Shown here: positions 1-8,559 of the stretch, one piece after another
Layout: each line of letters begins with the position of its first letter
Position numbering within the stretch: the first letter of the stretch is position 1
Assembly (NCBI GenBank): GCA_036490335.1
Contig: DASXEB010000019.1
Coordinates: forward strand, 1-64,000
Origin: Palsa-1392 sp036490335
GTDB lineage: Bacteria; Verrucomicrobiota; Verrucomicrobiia; Chthoniobacterales; UBA10450
Reading direction: 5' to 3'
DNA: 64,000 nucleotides
Translations under genes and position numbers: made by a program
Notes under the pieces: model-generated
The model's database searches: none
What the model was told of the DNA's origin: nothing
What the model saw: only the letters and a program-made list of their open reading frames with translations

Positions 1-178
1 AGCAGAGAACTTCTCGTTAAACGAATGAGGTATGGCATAATAGCCTAACGAGTATATTACCTACTGCGGGGAAGGGTGCGGGGAGGGTCTTTAAAGACAA
101 TCGGCATCAAAGACAGTTCGAGTTTTCTCACATAAACTCCAGTTTTCCTAAGGCTGACCTGCAATCGCGGGGCGGTGC
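1..178. other. Non-coding stretch downstream of the oxidase operon
   Basis: No gene is seen. The stretch holds one uptake-like 9-mer at 43-51 and a perfect 12-bp palindrome, GTCTTTAAAGAC, at 87-98. That palindrome could be an operator or part of an operon-end structure, but no T-tract follows it. The region follows the last oxidase gene in its direction of transcription. Confidence 0.4.
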
Positions 179-469
179 TCAATGCCTCGTCAGGTAATCG
201 GAAAAGGTGAGCAGGAAAAGAATCGAGAGCCAGACCAAGCCGGCGCAGGCAAAGAGCCGCACGAGGCCCTTGTCGTAATACAGCTCCATGAAGAAGAAAA
301 CAATCAGCACGGTCTTGGCGATCGAAACTCCGAAGGCGAGGATGTCGTGCCCGATCATGCCCACGGGCAGATAGGCGCCGACCGCGGTTACGACGAGGAG
401 AAGGATGAGCGCGACATAGATGACGAAAAGCGAGCCGTGACCAGGTCGATTTGCTTTTGAAGCAGGCAT
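179..469 (-). CDS. ctaF: Cytochrome c oxidase subunit IV (caa3 type)
   Basis: Small hydrophobic 96-residue protein with three predicted membrane segments (about residues 12-36, 40-63 and 70-92) and the motif SIAKTVLIVFFFMELYY, typical of bacterial oxidase subunit IV. It stabilises the heme-copper oxidase core and has no redox centre. It is the last gene of the respiratory operon, 14 bp after subunit III. Length and position fit the family. The symbol is by analogy with caa3 operons. Confidence 0.85.
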   Translation of the reverse strand: MPASKANRPGHGSLFVIYVALILLLVVTAVGAYLPVGMIGHDILAFGVSIAKTVLIVFFFMELYYDKGLVRLFACAGLVWLSILFLLTFSDYLTRH

Positions 470-483
470 GCGAGGAGCCGGGA

Positions 484-1131
484 TTATTTGCCGATCAGAT
501 ACAGCATCGGATAGAGAAAGACCCAGACGATGTCGACGAAGTGCCAGTAAAGCCCGATGACTTTGACCGGAGTATGATAACTCTCGGTATAAGTGTTCTT
601 GCGCGCCTTGATGTAAAGATAAGTCAGCGCAGTTAGTCCCACCGTCATGTGAACGGCATGCAGCCCGGTCATGGCAAAGTAGAGAAAGAGGAACATCTTG
701 ACCGCGTAAGGATGGCTATACTCGTTAGGCTGGAAGTTATACCAAGGCACGAGGTGATCGCCCGTGTCGAGATAGTATTCCAGTAACTTTAATCCGAGAA
801 AGGTCGCGCCGAAAACAAATGTCGCGAGCAGAAAGGCGCGCAACCTTTTCGCGTTCCCATCCTGGATCGCATGCACCGCCAAAGCCATGAAGAGACTGCT
901 CGTGAGGAGGACGAAAGTATTGATCGTGCCGATCCAGAAATAGAGATGACGGCTACCTTCGGCAAAACCATTGTGGTAGGTGACCCGGTAGATTCCATAA
1001 CTCAGGAACAAGCCGCCAAAGAAAAGGATTTCCGTCGATAGGAATGCCCAAATCCCAAGAGTCGCGGCTTCCTCCTGCTGGCCCGGAGTTGCGAATTGCT
1101 CCGCCAAGGCGCTCGCGGCTGTCTCAGGCAC
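484..1131 (-). CDS. ctaE: Cytochrome c oxidase subunit III
   Basis: Heme-copper oxidase subunit III of 215 residues with five membrane helices, as in the short caa3/cbo3 form. The motif WAFLSTEILFFGGLF carries the conserved membrane Glu of subunit III, and the C-terminal HFVDIVWVFLYP is the family signature. It binds subunit I in the cytoplasmic membrane and supports proton uptake. It overlaps the end of subunit I by 8 bases, so translation is probably coupled. One uptake-like 9-mer lies inside it near 721. Confidence 0.95.
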   Translation of the reverse strand: MPETAASALAEQFATPGQQEEAATLGIWAFLSTEILFFGGLFLSYGIYRVTYHNGFAEGSRHLYFWIGTINTFVLLTSSLFMALAVHAIQDGNAKRLRAFLLATFVFGATFLGLKLLEYYLDTGDHLVPWYNFQPNEYSHPYAVKMFLFLYFAMTGLHAVHMTVGLTALTYLYIKARKNTYTESYHTPVKVIGLYWHFVDIVWVFLYPMLYLIGK

Positions 1132-2785
1132 GATTTGGTGTCTCCGGATAAGGATAATCGTAAGCTTCCTTGGTCACGATCGGGATTTCTTCGAAGTTAG
1201 TCCGGATAGGAGGTGACAAGGCATGAGTCCACTCCAGGCCGCTTGCGTTCCAGGGATTCTGCGGCGCCGGCCGGCCAAAGAAGAAGGACCAGATAAGGTA
1301 ACAAAGCGGGATGGCATAACCCACCGCGAGGACAGAAGCTCCCGCCGACGATAAGACATGGAAGACCTGCCACTCCGGCGGATAAGCCGGATAACGTCGC
1401 GGCATTCCGAGATAACCGAGGATGAATTGGGGAAAGAAGGTCAGGTTAAAGCCGACGAAGATGACCGCGGCGGAAAACTGCGCGAGCTTCTCGTTATACA
1501 TCCGGCCGGAAATTTTCGGCCACCAGAAATGAATGCCGCCGAGATAAGCCATGAGCATTCCACCCACCATGATGTAATGAAAGTGCGCGATGACAAAGTA
1601 AGTCCCATGGACATGCATATCGATTGCGAGGGTAGCGAGCGCGAGACCACTTAGCCCACCAATCGTGAAGAGACCTATGAAGCCGAGCGCGTAGAGCATC
1701 GGCGTATGGAAGAAGATGCGACCTTTGTAGAGAGTCGCCGTCCAGTTAAAGACCTTGATGGCCGAGGGCACGGAGACAAGGAAACTCAGGATGGAAAAAA
1801 CAAGGCCGGCATAGATGGATTGACTGGCTACAAAAAGATGATGACCCCAGACGATGAATCCAAGGATAGCGATGGCGAGACTGGCAAAGGCGACAAATTT
1901 ATAACCAAAGATGCGTTTGCGCGAGAAGCACGCGATTAACTCACTTACCACACCCATGCCGGGCAGGATCATGATATAGACCGCGGGATGGGAGTAGAAC
2001 CAAAAGAGATGCTGGAAGAGCAACGGGTCGCCGCCCATGCTCGGGTTGAAAACGCCGACTCCGGTGAAACGTTCTACCGCCATGAGCGCAAGAGTTATCG
2101 CCAGCACCGGCGTGGCCAGGACAAGGATGAGACTGGTCGCATACATCGACCAGACAAAGAGCGGCAGCCGGAACCAGTGCATCCCCGGCGCTCGCATGGT
2201 GTGGATAGTTACAATGAAGTTAAGGCCGGTGAAAATGGATGAGAACCCGGTAATGAAGATACCAGCCGCCATCGCCAGGACATGGCCGTTCGAATAGACC
2301 GTGCTATAAGGCGTGTAGAAGGTCCACCCGGTATCCACGCCACCCGCGATAAGTGAGTAGAGAGTGAAGCACCCGCCCAGAATGAAGATATACCAGCTAA
2401 GAAGATTAAGACGCGGAAAAGCCACGTCCTTCGCCCCAATCATCATCGGAATAAGAAAATTGCCCAGCACGCTCGGGATCGAAGGAATAAGAAAGAACCA
2501 GACCATGGTCACGCCATGCAGGGTGAAGAGCTTGTTATAAGTCTCCGAAGTGACCAGGTCGGTGTTCGGTGTGACCAACTCTATTCGCATCAGCGTCGCC
2601 GCGATACCGCCGATAAGAAAGAAGAAGGTAATCGCGATGAGATAGAGAATTCCTATCCGCTTATGATCGTGAGTTGTTAGCCACGACTTAAGGCCATAGC
2701 CATCGTGAAGATAGTCGGGCTGCTTCGGATGCCGCGGAGGCTCGACTCCCGTGGGAGATTCTTCAATGAAGGTGGCGGCGCTCAT
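1124..2785 (-). CDS. ctaD: Cytochrome c oxidase subunit I
   Basis: Catalytic subunit (553 residues) of an A-type heme-copper oxidase, reducing O2 to water at the heme a3-CuB centre while pumping protons. Visible hallmarks are LHGVTMVWFFL (low-spin heme His), FWFYSHPAVYIMILP (CuB His and cross-linked Tyr), WGHHLFVA (two CuB His) and IAHFHYIMVGG (heme a3 and heme a His). About twelve membrane helices, complete length. It overlaps subunit II by 4 bases. The following gene order (III, IV) is that of caa3 operons. No uptake-like 9-mer occurs in it. Confidence 0.98.
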   Translation of the reverse strand: MSAATFIEESPTGVEPPRHPKQPDYLHDGYGLKSWLTTHDHKRIGILYLIAITFFFLIGGIAATLMRIELVTPNTDLVTSETYNKLFTLHGVTMVWFFLIPSIPSVLGNFLIPMMIGAKDVAFPRLNLLSWYIFILGGCFTLYSLIAGGVDTGWTFYTPYSTVYSNGHVLAMAAGIFITGFSSIFTGLNFIVTIHTMRAPGMHWFRLPLFVWSMYATSLILVLATPVLAITLALMAVERFTGVGVFNPSMGGDPLLFQHLFWFYSHPAVYIMILPGMGVVSELIACFSRKRIFGYKFVAFASLAIAILGFIVWGHHLFVASQSIYAGLVFSILSFLVSVPSAIKVFNWTATLYKGRIFFHTPMLYALGFIGLFTIGGLSGLALATLAIDMHVHGTYFVIAHFHYIMVGGMLMAYLGGIHFWWPKISGRMYNEKLAQFSAAVIFVGFNLTFFPQFILGYLGMPRRYPAYPPEWQVFHVLSSAGASVLAVGYAIPLCYLIWSFFFGRPAPQNPWNASGLEWTHALSPPIRTNFEEIPIVTKEAYDYPYPETPNRA

Positions 2786-3759
2786 GGTTGGTTCGATGTC
2801 GGCCGGCTCGCAGAGGGAGTTGGCGTCAGGCTTTTAATGTAAGCGATGATGGCCATAATATCCGGCTCGCTAATCTGTCCCTTATAAACCGGCATGATTG
2901 ACTTATAACCAGCGACCACCTGCGCGGCCGGAGTTAGAATCGAGTCACGGAGATACTCATCGTCCGCAGTGACAAAAGTGCCGTCACTAAGCGGAACCTG
3001 CCGGCCATAGATGTTATGCAAGTCAGGCGCCGCGACCTGAGAGTTATCGTCGTGACAACTGCTACAGTTATGCGCACGAAAGAGCCGCGCGCCTGTCTGC
3101 ACGATGCTCTCCGTATTCGCCCCCGCGCCGACGAGCCATGCCTGATAGTCTTGCGGTTTCATGACGTCGATCCAGGCCGTCATCTGCCCATGTTTGGTCC
3201 CGCAGTATTGATTACAAAAGACTCGAAAGCGGCCCGGCTCGATCGGGGTAAACCATTCTTCGGTGTACTTACCCGGCACCACATCCATCTTCGTGCGGAA
3301 TGCCGGGACATAGAAGTCATGAATCACATCCTGCGAAGTCATGACTAACCGGACCGGCTGATTCAAAGGAACGTGTAACTCTCCAATCTCGTGCGGACCC
3401 TCTTCGTGCTCGATGTCCCAATACCATTGCAGGCCGACGACGTAGACAGTCAGCGCATTCTTCGGCGGGTTGCGCGCCTCTACGTAAACAATCGCGCCCC
3501 AGATGAAGAGGCCGATAAAGATCAGCATCGGAATCACGGACCAGACAACTTCGACCAGGTTATGGCCCGCCATCGACATCGTGCGGTCGGCATTCGATTT
3601 CGAACGGTAACGAATGAGACAGTATGTGATAGCGACGAAGAGTAGGACACATAGCAACGCGCTTAGGACTGTGATGGCAAAAAAAATCGCGTCGACCTGG
3701 CCGGCTTGCGCGCTGGCCTGTTTCGGCACGAAGGGAAGATCGAAAGCGAGCAGGTTCAT
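2782..3759 (-). CDS. ctaC: Cytochrome c oxidase subunit II with fused cytochrome c domain
   Basis: Receives electrons from cytochrome c or ACIII and passes them through CuA to heme a. The 325 residues hold an N-terminal pair of membrane helices (about 20-95), a periplasmic cupredoxin domain with the CuA site CNQYCGTKHGQM (Cys-x3-Cys-x3-His-x2-Met), and a C-terminal c-type cytochrome with heme site CSSCH and a Met ligand in IMPVYKG. The fused heme domain marks a caa3-type enzyme. It overlaps the SCO gene by 4 bases, matching the need for copper delivery to CuA. Confidence 0.97.
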   Translation of the reverse strand: MNLLAFDLPFVPKQASAQAGQVDAIFFAITVLSALLCVLLFVAITYCLIRYRSKSNADRTMSMAGHNLVEVVWSVIPMLIFIGLFIWGAIVYVEARNPPKNALTVYVVGLQWYWDIEHEEGPHEIGELHVPLNQPVRLVMTSQDVIHDFYVPAFRTKMDVVPGKYTEEWFTPIEPGRFRVFCNQYCGTKHGQMTAWIDVMKPQDYQAWLVGAGANTESIVQTGARLFRAHNCSSCHDDNSQVAAPDLHNIYGRQVPLSDGTFVTADDEYLRDSILTPAAQVVAGYKSIMPVYKGQISEPDIMAIIAYIKSLTPTPSASRPTSNQP

Positions 3760-4577
3760 GTGAGTGCTGACTCAAGCTTCCGCCGCCGACCGTCGCGCCA
3801 GAGCCAGTAACCAATGAATGCGGCCAGCGCGGTGACTGTAACTATGCAACTGGTCATGATGACATGCGCGATGAGCAGGCCATACTTACCAGTAAGGGGA
3901 TTCCAGTGATAACAGAGCAGCAGTAAGGCCTGCACTTTGCTGCCAATAGTTTCATGAGAGGCGTCCATGACCGCTCGACGCAACTCGAGCGGGTCAAACT
4001 CAATTCCGTAAAAGTACTTCGACATCCGGCCGTCCGGACTCACGACCATGATGCCGCTCGGGTGCGCAAATTGCTTCGCACCCTTGTCGTAAAAGTAATG
4101 AAAACCCACGGCCTGAGCCAGCGCGCGGATTTGCGCCTCGTCGCCGGTGAGAAAGTGCCAGCCACGCGCCGTCTTCTCCCGTCCGTAAGTCTTGACATAC
4201 TCTGCTTGCTTCCGAGCAGCCAGTTGCCATTTCTCTTTTGGGTCAATACTAACGAACATAACATCGAAGTCTTGTCCCGGATTAAGACGCAAATCCTGCA
4301 GAGTCCGCACGAGCGCACCTGTAACTACGTTACACATCAACCAACATTTGTAGTAACCTAGCTGCAGAACCACCGGTCGCTTGTGAAAAAGGGACTCAAT
4401 CGTCACGACCTTCCCAGTCTCATCGCGAAACTTCAGCTCCAGCGGAATCTGCGCCCCGAGCTTTTGTTCAAGATCGGCGCGCGCCGGCAACTTCTGCTCC
4501 TCTGCGTGGAGCGGCGAGCTACACGTCGCGACGAGAGTTACAGTTACGAAAGCCCTAGTAAGACTTAGTGAGATCAT
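3756..4577 (-). CDS. SCO1/SenC-family copper chaperone with C-terminal membrane anchor
   Basis: Thioredoxin-fold protein that loads copper into the CuA site of subunit II. Copper ligands are visible: YKCWLMC (Cys-x3-Cys) and the later His in FAHPSG. The ATG chosen starts MISLSLTRAF and gives a signal peptide; an upstream extension to 4715 looks non-coding because it runs over the preceding gene in another frame. A membrane helix near the C-terminus (about 235-260, LLIAHVIMTS...GYWLW) is unusual for the classical short form but is found in SCO proteins of ACIII clusters. The start overlaps the upstream gene by about 23 bases. Confidence 0.9.
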   Translation of the reverse strand: MISLSLTRAFVTVTLVATCSSPLHAEEQKLPARADLEQKLGAQIPLELKFRDETGKVVTIESLFHKRPVVLQLGYYKCWLMCNVVTGALVRTLQDLRLNPGQDFDVMFVSIDPKEKWQLAARKQAEYVKTYGREKTARGWHFLTGDEAQIRALAQAVGFHYFYDKGAKQFAHPSGIMVVSPDGRMSKYFYGIEFDPLELRRAVMDASHETIGSKVQALLLLCYHWNPLTGKYGLLIAHVIMTSCIVTVTALAAFIGYWLWRDGRRRKLESALT

Positions 4578-5010
4578 GTATTTGCTCGCTTTGTCGCAAA
4601 GGTAGCATTTCCTGAGTGGGTAGCGGAAAAGCTGGCGGCGAACCGATCCGGGAGGGCAATCCTTCCGTAGCCACAAGCCGCATCGCGCGCTCGATCGGAA
4701 TGGCAGCCACGCCATTCCTGCGATCGATCCAACGGTAAGTATGCAAGTGCGCGTAAGTGTCCCGGTTCATCCTGGCCCAATCCCGCGCGATCCCGCTTTC
4801 CGCGAAAGGCGCATGCCGAAAGCTGTCATCGAAACGAGTCATGACAGGGTTCCTTGGCTCGTTAGGCAGCGATGCCTTCATCCAATGCAGGATAACCATG
4901 ACAAAGACAATAGTGAAGAAAAGACCCGCGACCGACATCGCGACCCATTTTGGTTTGGCGTCGGAAACTTCATGCCCTTCTTCCCTGGATTGAGAGCTAA
5001 TCCTTTTCAT
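4555..5010 (-). CDS. Small single-helix membrane protein of the ACIII/oxidase operon
   Basis: 151 residues with one membrane helix (about 24-45) and a soluble part containing YRWIDRRNGVAAIPIERAM. Similar WxDxxxGxxxIPIxRAM segments occur in small proteins encoded beside SCO and ACIII genes elsewhere, as far as I recall, so a role in assembly or as an accessory subunit is likely but not shown. Its position between actF and SCO on the same strand supports this. An uptake-like 9-mer encodes LPNEP at residues 49-53. Confidence 0.75.
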   Translation of the reverse strand: MKRISSQSREEGHEVSDAKPKWVAMSVAGLFFTIVFVMVILHWMKASLPNEPRNPVMTRFDDSFRHAPFAESGIARDWARMNRDTYAHLHTYRWIDRRNGVAAIPIERAMRLVATEGLPSRIGSPPAFPLPTQEMLPLRQSEQIHDLTKSY

Positions 5011-5049
5011 GGATCGAATAACCGAAAGAGATAAATAACCCGAGCCGGT

Positions 5050-6099
5050 CTATGCATGACGACTTATCTTCTTTCGAGCATTACCGAGATAGAAAAAGAG
5101 ATACAAACCACCTATCGCAATCGGCGCGACCAGGTCGATAAAATGAAACGCGATTCCGGTCGTGCGGAATGCCGGAATGATGAGCCAGTAGAGATAGACA
5201 ATCTGGAAAAAGACAACTGCGGAGCTCACCCACGCGAAACCGCCGAAGTGTCGTTTCATTCGCCCAGAAAGCAGGAGAAGGACCGGGGCGACGAGATTTA
5301 GCAGGACAAGTCCGATAAGGAGGTAGTGCCAGCCACCCGCGTTGCGCTGAACATACCAGCTTGATTGCGCGGGCAGGTTACCCGACCAGATGATGAGAAA
5401 CTCACCATAACTCAGATAAGCCCAGAACATCAAGGTAGCGAGCATGAGATTGCCCAGATCTTTCCAGGTTTTGGGATCCGAGTTATCTTCGTTAGTCAAA
5501 GGCCGAAGCCAGAGGGTCGCGGCGACGCTGAGAGCAAGTGCGGAAACACCCTGGCTGGCCATGAGCACGACGGGAAAGCCAGTCGAATACCAGTCCGGCT
5601 CAAGCGAAACGATCCAATCGACCGAGAGTAAGTAAGTCGTAAGGACATATGCAATCATCCCGACCGGGCCGGTCCACGGCTTATCCGTCCGGCGGCTCAG
5701 AGAAATGAGCCAAAGATACACGACTCCGTAGATAACTCCCCGAATGACGTAGCCGGCCGGACTTAGATAGATGGGATGTCTCGCAAACAGAGAGTTAGTA
5801 TCTGCCCCAGCCCACGGGAATAGATCGTGCATTCCAAAAAAGAGCGGCATGGCGAAGAGCAACGCCCAGGGAATTGTCGCCGCGCCGGCCGATAACATTG
5901 GCTGCAAAGTGCGACCCCACTTTCCGCCGGTCATTTGATGGATGAAACTGAGAAGGAGGCATCCAAGGGCTGGATTCAACCAGGCGAGGACGGCAAAGAG
6001 ATAGACGGGAAAAAACGTCGCGGGCCGCAGGATTGCAAGAACAATTGTAACTATCGCGGCAATCACGCCGATAACTCCGATGAGATTGCGGCGACTCAT
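5050..6099 (-). CDS. actF: Alternative complex III subunit ActF
   Basis: Integral membrane protein of 349 residues with about ten predicted helices and no heme or iron-sulfur motif. It follows actE with a 4-base overlap in the canonical ActA-F order. ActF is an NrfD-like membrane subunit of the quinol:cytochrome c/oxidase oxidoreductase; together with ActC it forms the membrane core. Segments such as FLIIWSGNLPAQSSWYV and the late WLIIPAF fit the family. Family assignment is firm from context; quinone binding in this particular subunit is not inferred here. Confidence 0.88.
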   Translation of the reverse strand: MSRRNLIGVIGVIAAIVTIVLAILRPATFFPVYLFAVLAWLNPALGCLLLSFIHQMTGGKWGRTLQPMLSAGAATIPWALLFAMPLFFGMHDLFPWAGADTNSLFARHPIYLSPAGYVIRGVIYGVVYLWLISLSRRTDKPWTGPVGMIAYVLTTYLLSVDWIVSLEPDWYSTGFPVVLMASQGVSALALSVAATLWLRPLTNEDNSDPKTWKDLGNLMLATLMFWAYLSYGEFLIIWSGNLPAQSSWYVQRNAGGWHYLLIGLVLLNLVAPVLLLLSGRMKRHFGGFAWVSSAVVFFQIVYLYWLIIPAFRTTGIAFHFIDLVAPIAIGGLYLFFYLGNARKKISRHA

Positions 6100-6677
6100 T
6101 GCGGTGACTCCTGGTTCAGCTTCGCCAGTTCGTCGACCGGCAGATCCTTCTCACTCGCATGCTGACTCCGTTGCAAGGCGCGGATGTAAGCGCTGATCGC
6201 CCAGCGATCTTCGACCCGGATAATGCTGGCGTATGGAAACATCGCACCATGGCCGTTCGTGATCACATCGAAAAAATGACCGACCGGCGCATTGGTCAGC
6301 ATGGTTCCATGCATCGAAGGCGGCTTCGGAAAGCCCCGTTGCACGATGATACCGTTGCCATAGCCATCCGCGCCATGACAGTTAGCGCAGATAGCGTCGT
6401 ATTGCTGACGTCCGCGGGCCAGGACGGACTTATTAATCGTCCATGGCATCTGCGTCGCGACGCTGCCATCCGGGTTACGGCCGGAATAAAGGAGTGAGTC
6501 AGCGTCTAACTTTCCCCGCCCGATGCTATGCGGCGGAGGCAGACGGGCGGACTCGGAGTTATCGAAGAACTTGCTTTCATCGAGCGGCTTTAGGCGCGTG
6601 CCTTTCGCAAGGTTATCGCAACCGCTCAATGCGACGGTGAGAGCACTCGCAAGAGTGAGAGCAATTGGGGCGTTCAT
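6096..6677 (-). CDS. actE: Alternative complex III monoheme cytochrome c subunit ActE
   Basis: Lipoprotein-type signal (LSGC, Cys20) followed by a single c-type cytochrome domain with CANCH near residue 97 and a likely Met axial ligand in GAMFPYAS. ActE is the monoheme subunit on the periplasmic face of ACIII and probably hands electrons to the oxidase. It overlaps actD and actF by 4 bases on either side, implying coupled translation. Confidence 0.92.
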   Translation of the reverse strand: MNAPIALTLASALTVALSGCDNLAKGTRLKPLDESKFFDNSESARLPPPHSIGRGKLDADSLLYSGRNPDGSVATQMPWTINKSVLARGRQQYDAICANCHGADGYGNGIIVQRGFPKPPSMHGTMLTNAPVGHFFDVITNGHGAMFPYASIIRVEDRWAISAYIRALQRSQHASEKDLPVDELAKLNQESPQ

Positions 6678-7225
6678 TTTTCCACCGCCATCACCGAGAT
6701 GGGATCCAGGTCGCGCAAGAAACGCTCGGTCGCGACGTAATCGAACCGCTTATCTTTTGCTCGGATGCAAAGGAAAAAACCATCCTGGCTCGCGCGCCGA
6801 AAATCCGGATGATTAAAGACCGGATGATAGACTCGCGGCAGTTTGGTCACGATAAAGAGAGAGAAAATTCCGCAGCAAACCGCGGCAAGAATTGTGAACT
6901 CGATGGTCACTGGGATAAGTCCAGGCCAGGAAGGAAGGGCGCGACCGCCGATGTTCATCGGATAACTGATGACGGTCGCGTAATACTGCATCCCGTAACC
7001 GAGGAACGCGCCAATGATCGCCCCGCAAAGCATCACGATCGGAATGCGCGAAGCCGGCAGATCAAGCGCATCATTAAGGTCTTCGATCGGAAAAGGCGCA
7101 TAGGCATCAGTAATTTTATAACCGGCTTTAGTCGTTAGGCGGGCGGCCGCGATCAGCTCTTCGGCGGAATCAAACTCCGCCATAAGTCCGTACAGAGGTA
7201 TGCTCGTTAGGTCATTTTGATTCAT
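6674..7225 (-). CDS. actD: Alternative complex III subunit ActD (DUF3341)
   Basis: 183-residue protein with an N-terminal soluble domain (YGLMAEFDSAEELIAAAR), two membrane helices (about 62-85 and 105-130) and a soluble C-terminus containing DGFFLCI, the usual ActD/DUF3341 pattern. It is a small anchor subunit of ACIII without cofactors. It sits between actC and actE with 4-base overlaps. An uptake-like 9-mer encodes RLTTK at about residues 29-33. Confidence 0.92.
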   Translation of the reverse strand: MNQNDLTSIPLYGLMAEFDSAEELIAAARLTTKAGYKITDAYAPFPIEDLNDALDLPASRIPIVMLCGAIIGAFLGYGMQYYATVISYPMNIGGRALPSWPGLIPVTIEFTILAAVCCGIFSLFIVTKLPRVYHPVFNHPDFRRASQDGFFLCIRAKDKRFDYVATERFLRDLDPISVMAVEK

Positions 7226-8559
7226 TCGATGTCCCTCTCATAAACGAGGCGGCGCACTTCGGAGATCGAGACAAGGGGCAGGAATCGAACGAAAAGAAAG
7301 AGCAGGGTCAGAAACAAACCCATCGACCCGATGAAGGTGCTCCAATCCCAAAAGCTGCCATGATAGATTGCCCAAGATGACGGGAGGTAGTCCCGGTGCA
7401 AACTGCCAACGACATTGAGATAGCGCTCCGTCCACATCCCGACATTCACCGCGCCCGCGACCAGGAAAAGAATAACCGGGCTGTGGCGCACGTATTTGAA
7501 CCAAAGGAGTTGGATGAGAACGATGTTACAAACGAAAGTAATCCAAAATACCGGTGCGTAAGTCCCGAGCGCTTCGTGAGTGGCGTGGTACTGGTCATAG
7601 ATATCCCCGCTGAACCAAGCCATGAAGAGTTCGCTGAAATGTCCGAAAAGAACAAACATGCCCATGGCCAGAAGCATCTTCGCCATGTTGCGAAGATGAT
7701 TATCGGTAATGACATTATGCAACCGATAGATTGCACGTACTGGTATGACCAGAGTTAGCACCATGGCGAACCCGGAAAAGATCGCACCAACGACAAAGAA
7801 CGGTGGAAAGATGGTCGAATGCCAGCCCGGAACAATCGTGTAAGCGAAGTCAAGGCCGACGATGCTATGCACGGAAATGACCAGGGGAGCGGCCAGCGCG
7901 GCGATGACTTTGTAAGTCGTCTCGTAGTGGTTCCAGTGACGGGCAGAGTTACGCCAGCCGAAGGACATAATGCTATAAAGTCGCCGCAAATACTTGCGAT
8001 CCGTCCGATCGCGCAAGGTCGCGAGATCTGGCACGAGACCCATATACCAAAAGAGGATTGAAACCGAGCCATAAGTCACGACTGCGAAGAAATCCCACAC
8101 CAGCGGACTTATAAATTGCGGCCATAACCCGAGCGTGTTCGGGTAAGGCATGAGATAGAAAGCGTATTGCGGGCGGCCAAGGTGTAAGACTGGGAAAAGC
8201 CCGGCGCAGGCAAGCGCGAAGAGGGTCACCGCTTCCGTGAAACGGTTAACCGAGGTGCGCCATTGTTGATGGAAGAGTAAGAGGACGGCTGATATGAAGG
8301 TGCCGCCCTGGGCAATCTCGATCCACCAGACATAATTGATAATCGCGAAGCCCCAGGCGACCGGAATGTTGATTCCCCAAATGCCGACGCCGCGAAAGAA
8401 GAGCCAAAAGAGTGACCCGACCAAGACACTCAGGAGGAGAAAGGCCAGGGCGAAACCGATCAGCCAACCCCAGCTTCGCTGCCGCTTGAAGACAATCGCG
8501 CTGATCCGTTCGTTTACCGAGTCATAGGTCTCTTCCGGGCTGATGACTCGATCGATCAT
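7222..8559 (-). CDS. actC: Alternative complex III quinol-oxidising membrane subunit ActC (NrfD family)
   Basis: NrfD/PsrC-type polytopic protein, 445 residues, about ten helices, with the family segment WWIEIAQGGTFISA near residue 75 and FVVGAIFSGFAMV further on. ActC provides the quinol site and conducts electrons toward the iron-sulfur clusters of ActB. It overlaps both actB and actD by 4 bases. Complete. Confidence 0.95.
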   Translation of the reverse strand: MIDRVISPEETYDSVNERISAIVFKRQRSWGWLIGFALAFLLLSVLVGSLFWLFFRGVGIWGINIPVAWGFAIINYVWWIEIAQGGTFISAVLLLFHQQWRTSVNRFTEAVTLFALACAGLFPVLHLGRPQYAFYLMPYPNTLGLWPQFISPLVWDFFAVVTYGSVSILFWYMGLVPDLATLRDRTDRKYLRRLYSIMSFGWRNSARHWNHYETTYKVIAALAAPLVISVHSIVGLDFAYTIVPGWHSTIFPPFFVVGAIFSGFAMVLTLVIPVRAIYRLHNVITDNHLRNMAKMLLAMGMFVLFGHFSELFMAWFSGDIYDQYHATHEALGTYAPVFWITFVCNIVLIQLLWFKYVRHSPVILFLVAGAVNVGMWTERYLNVVGSLHRDYLPSSWAIYHGSFWDWSTFIGSMGLFLTLLFLFVRFLPLVSISEVRRLVYERDIE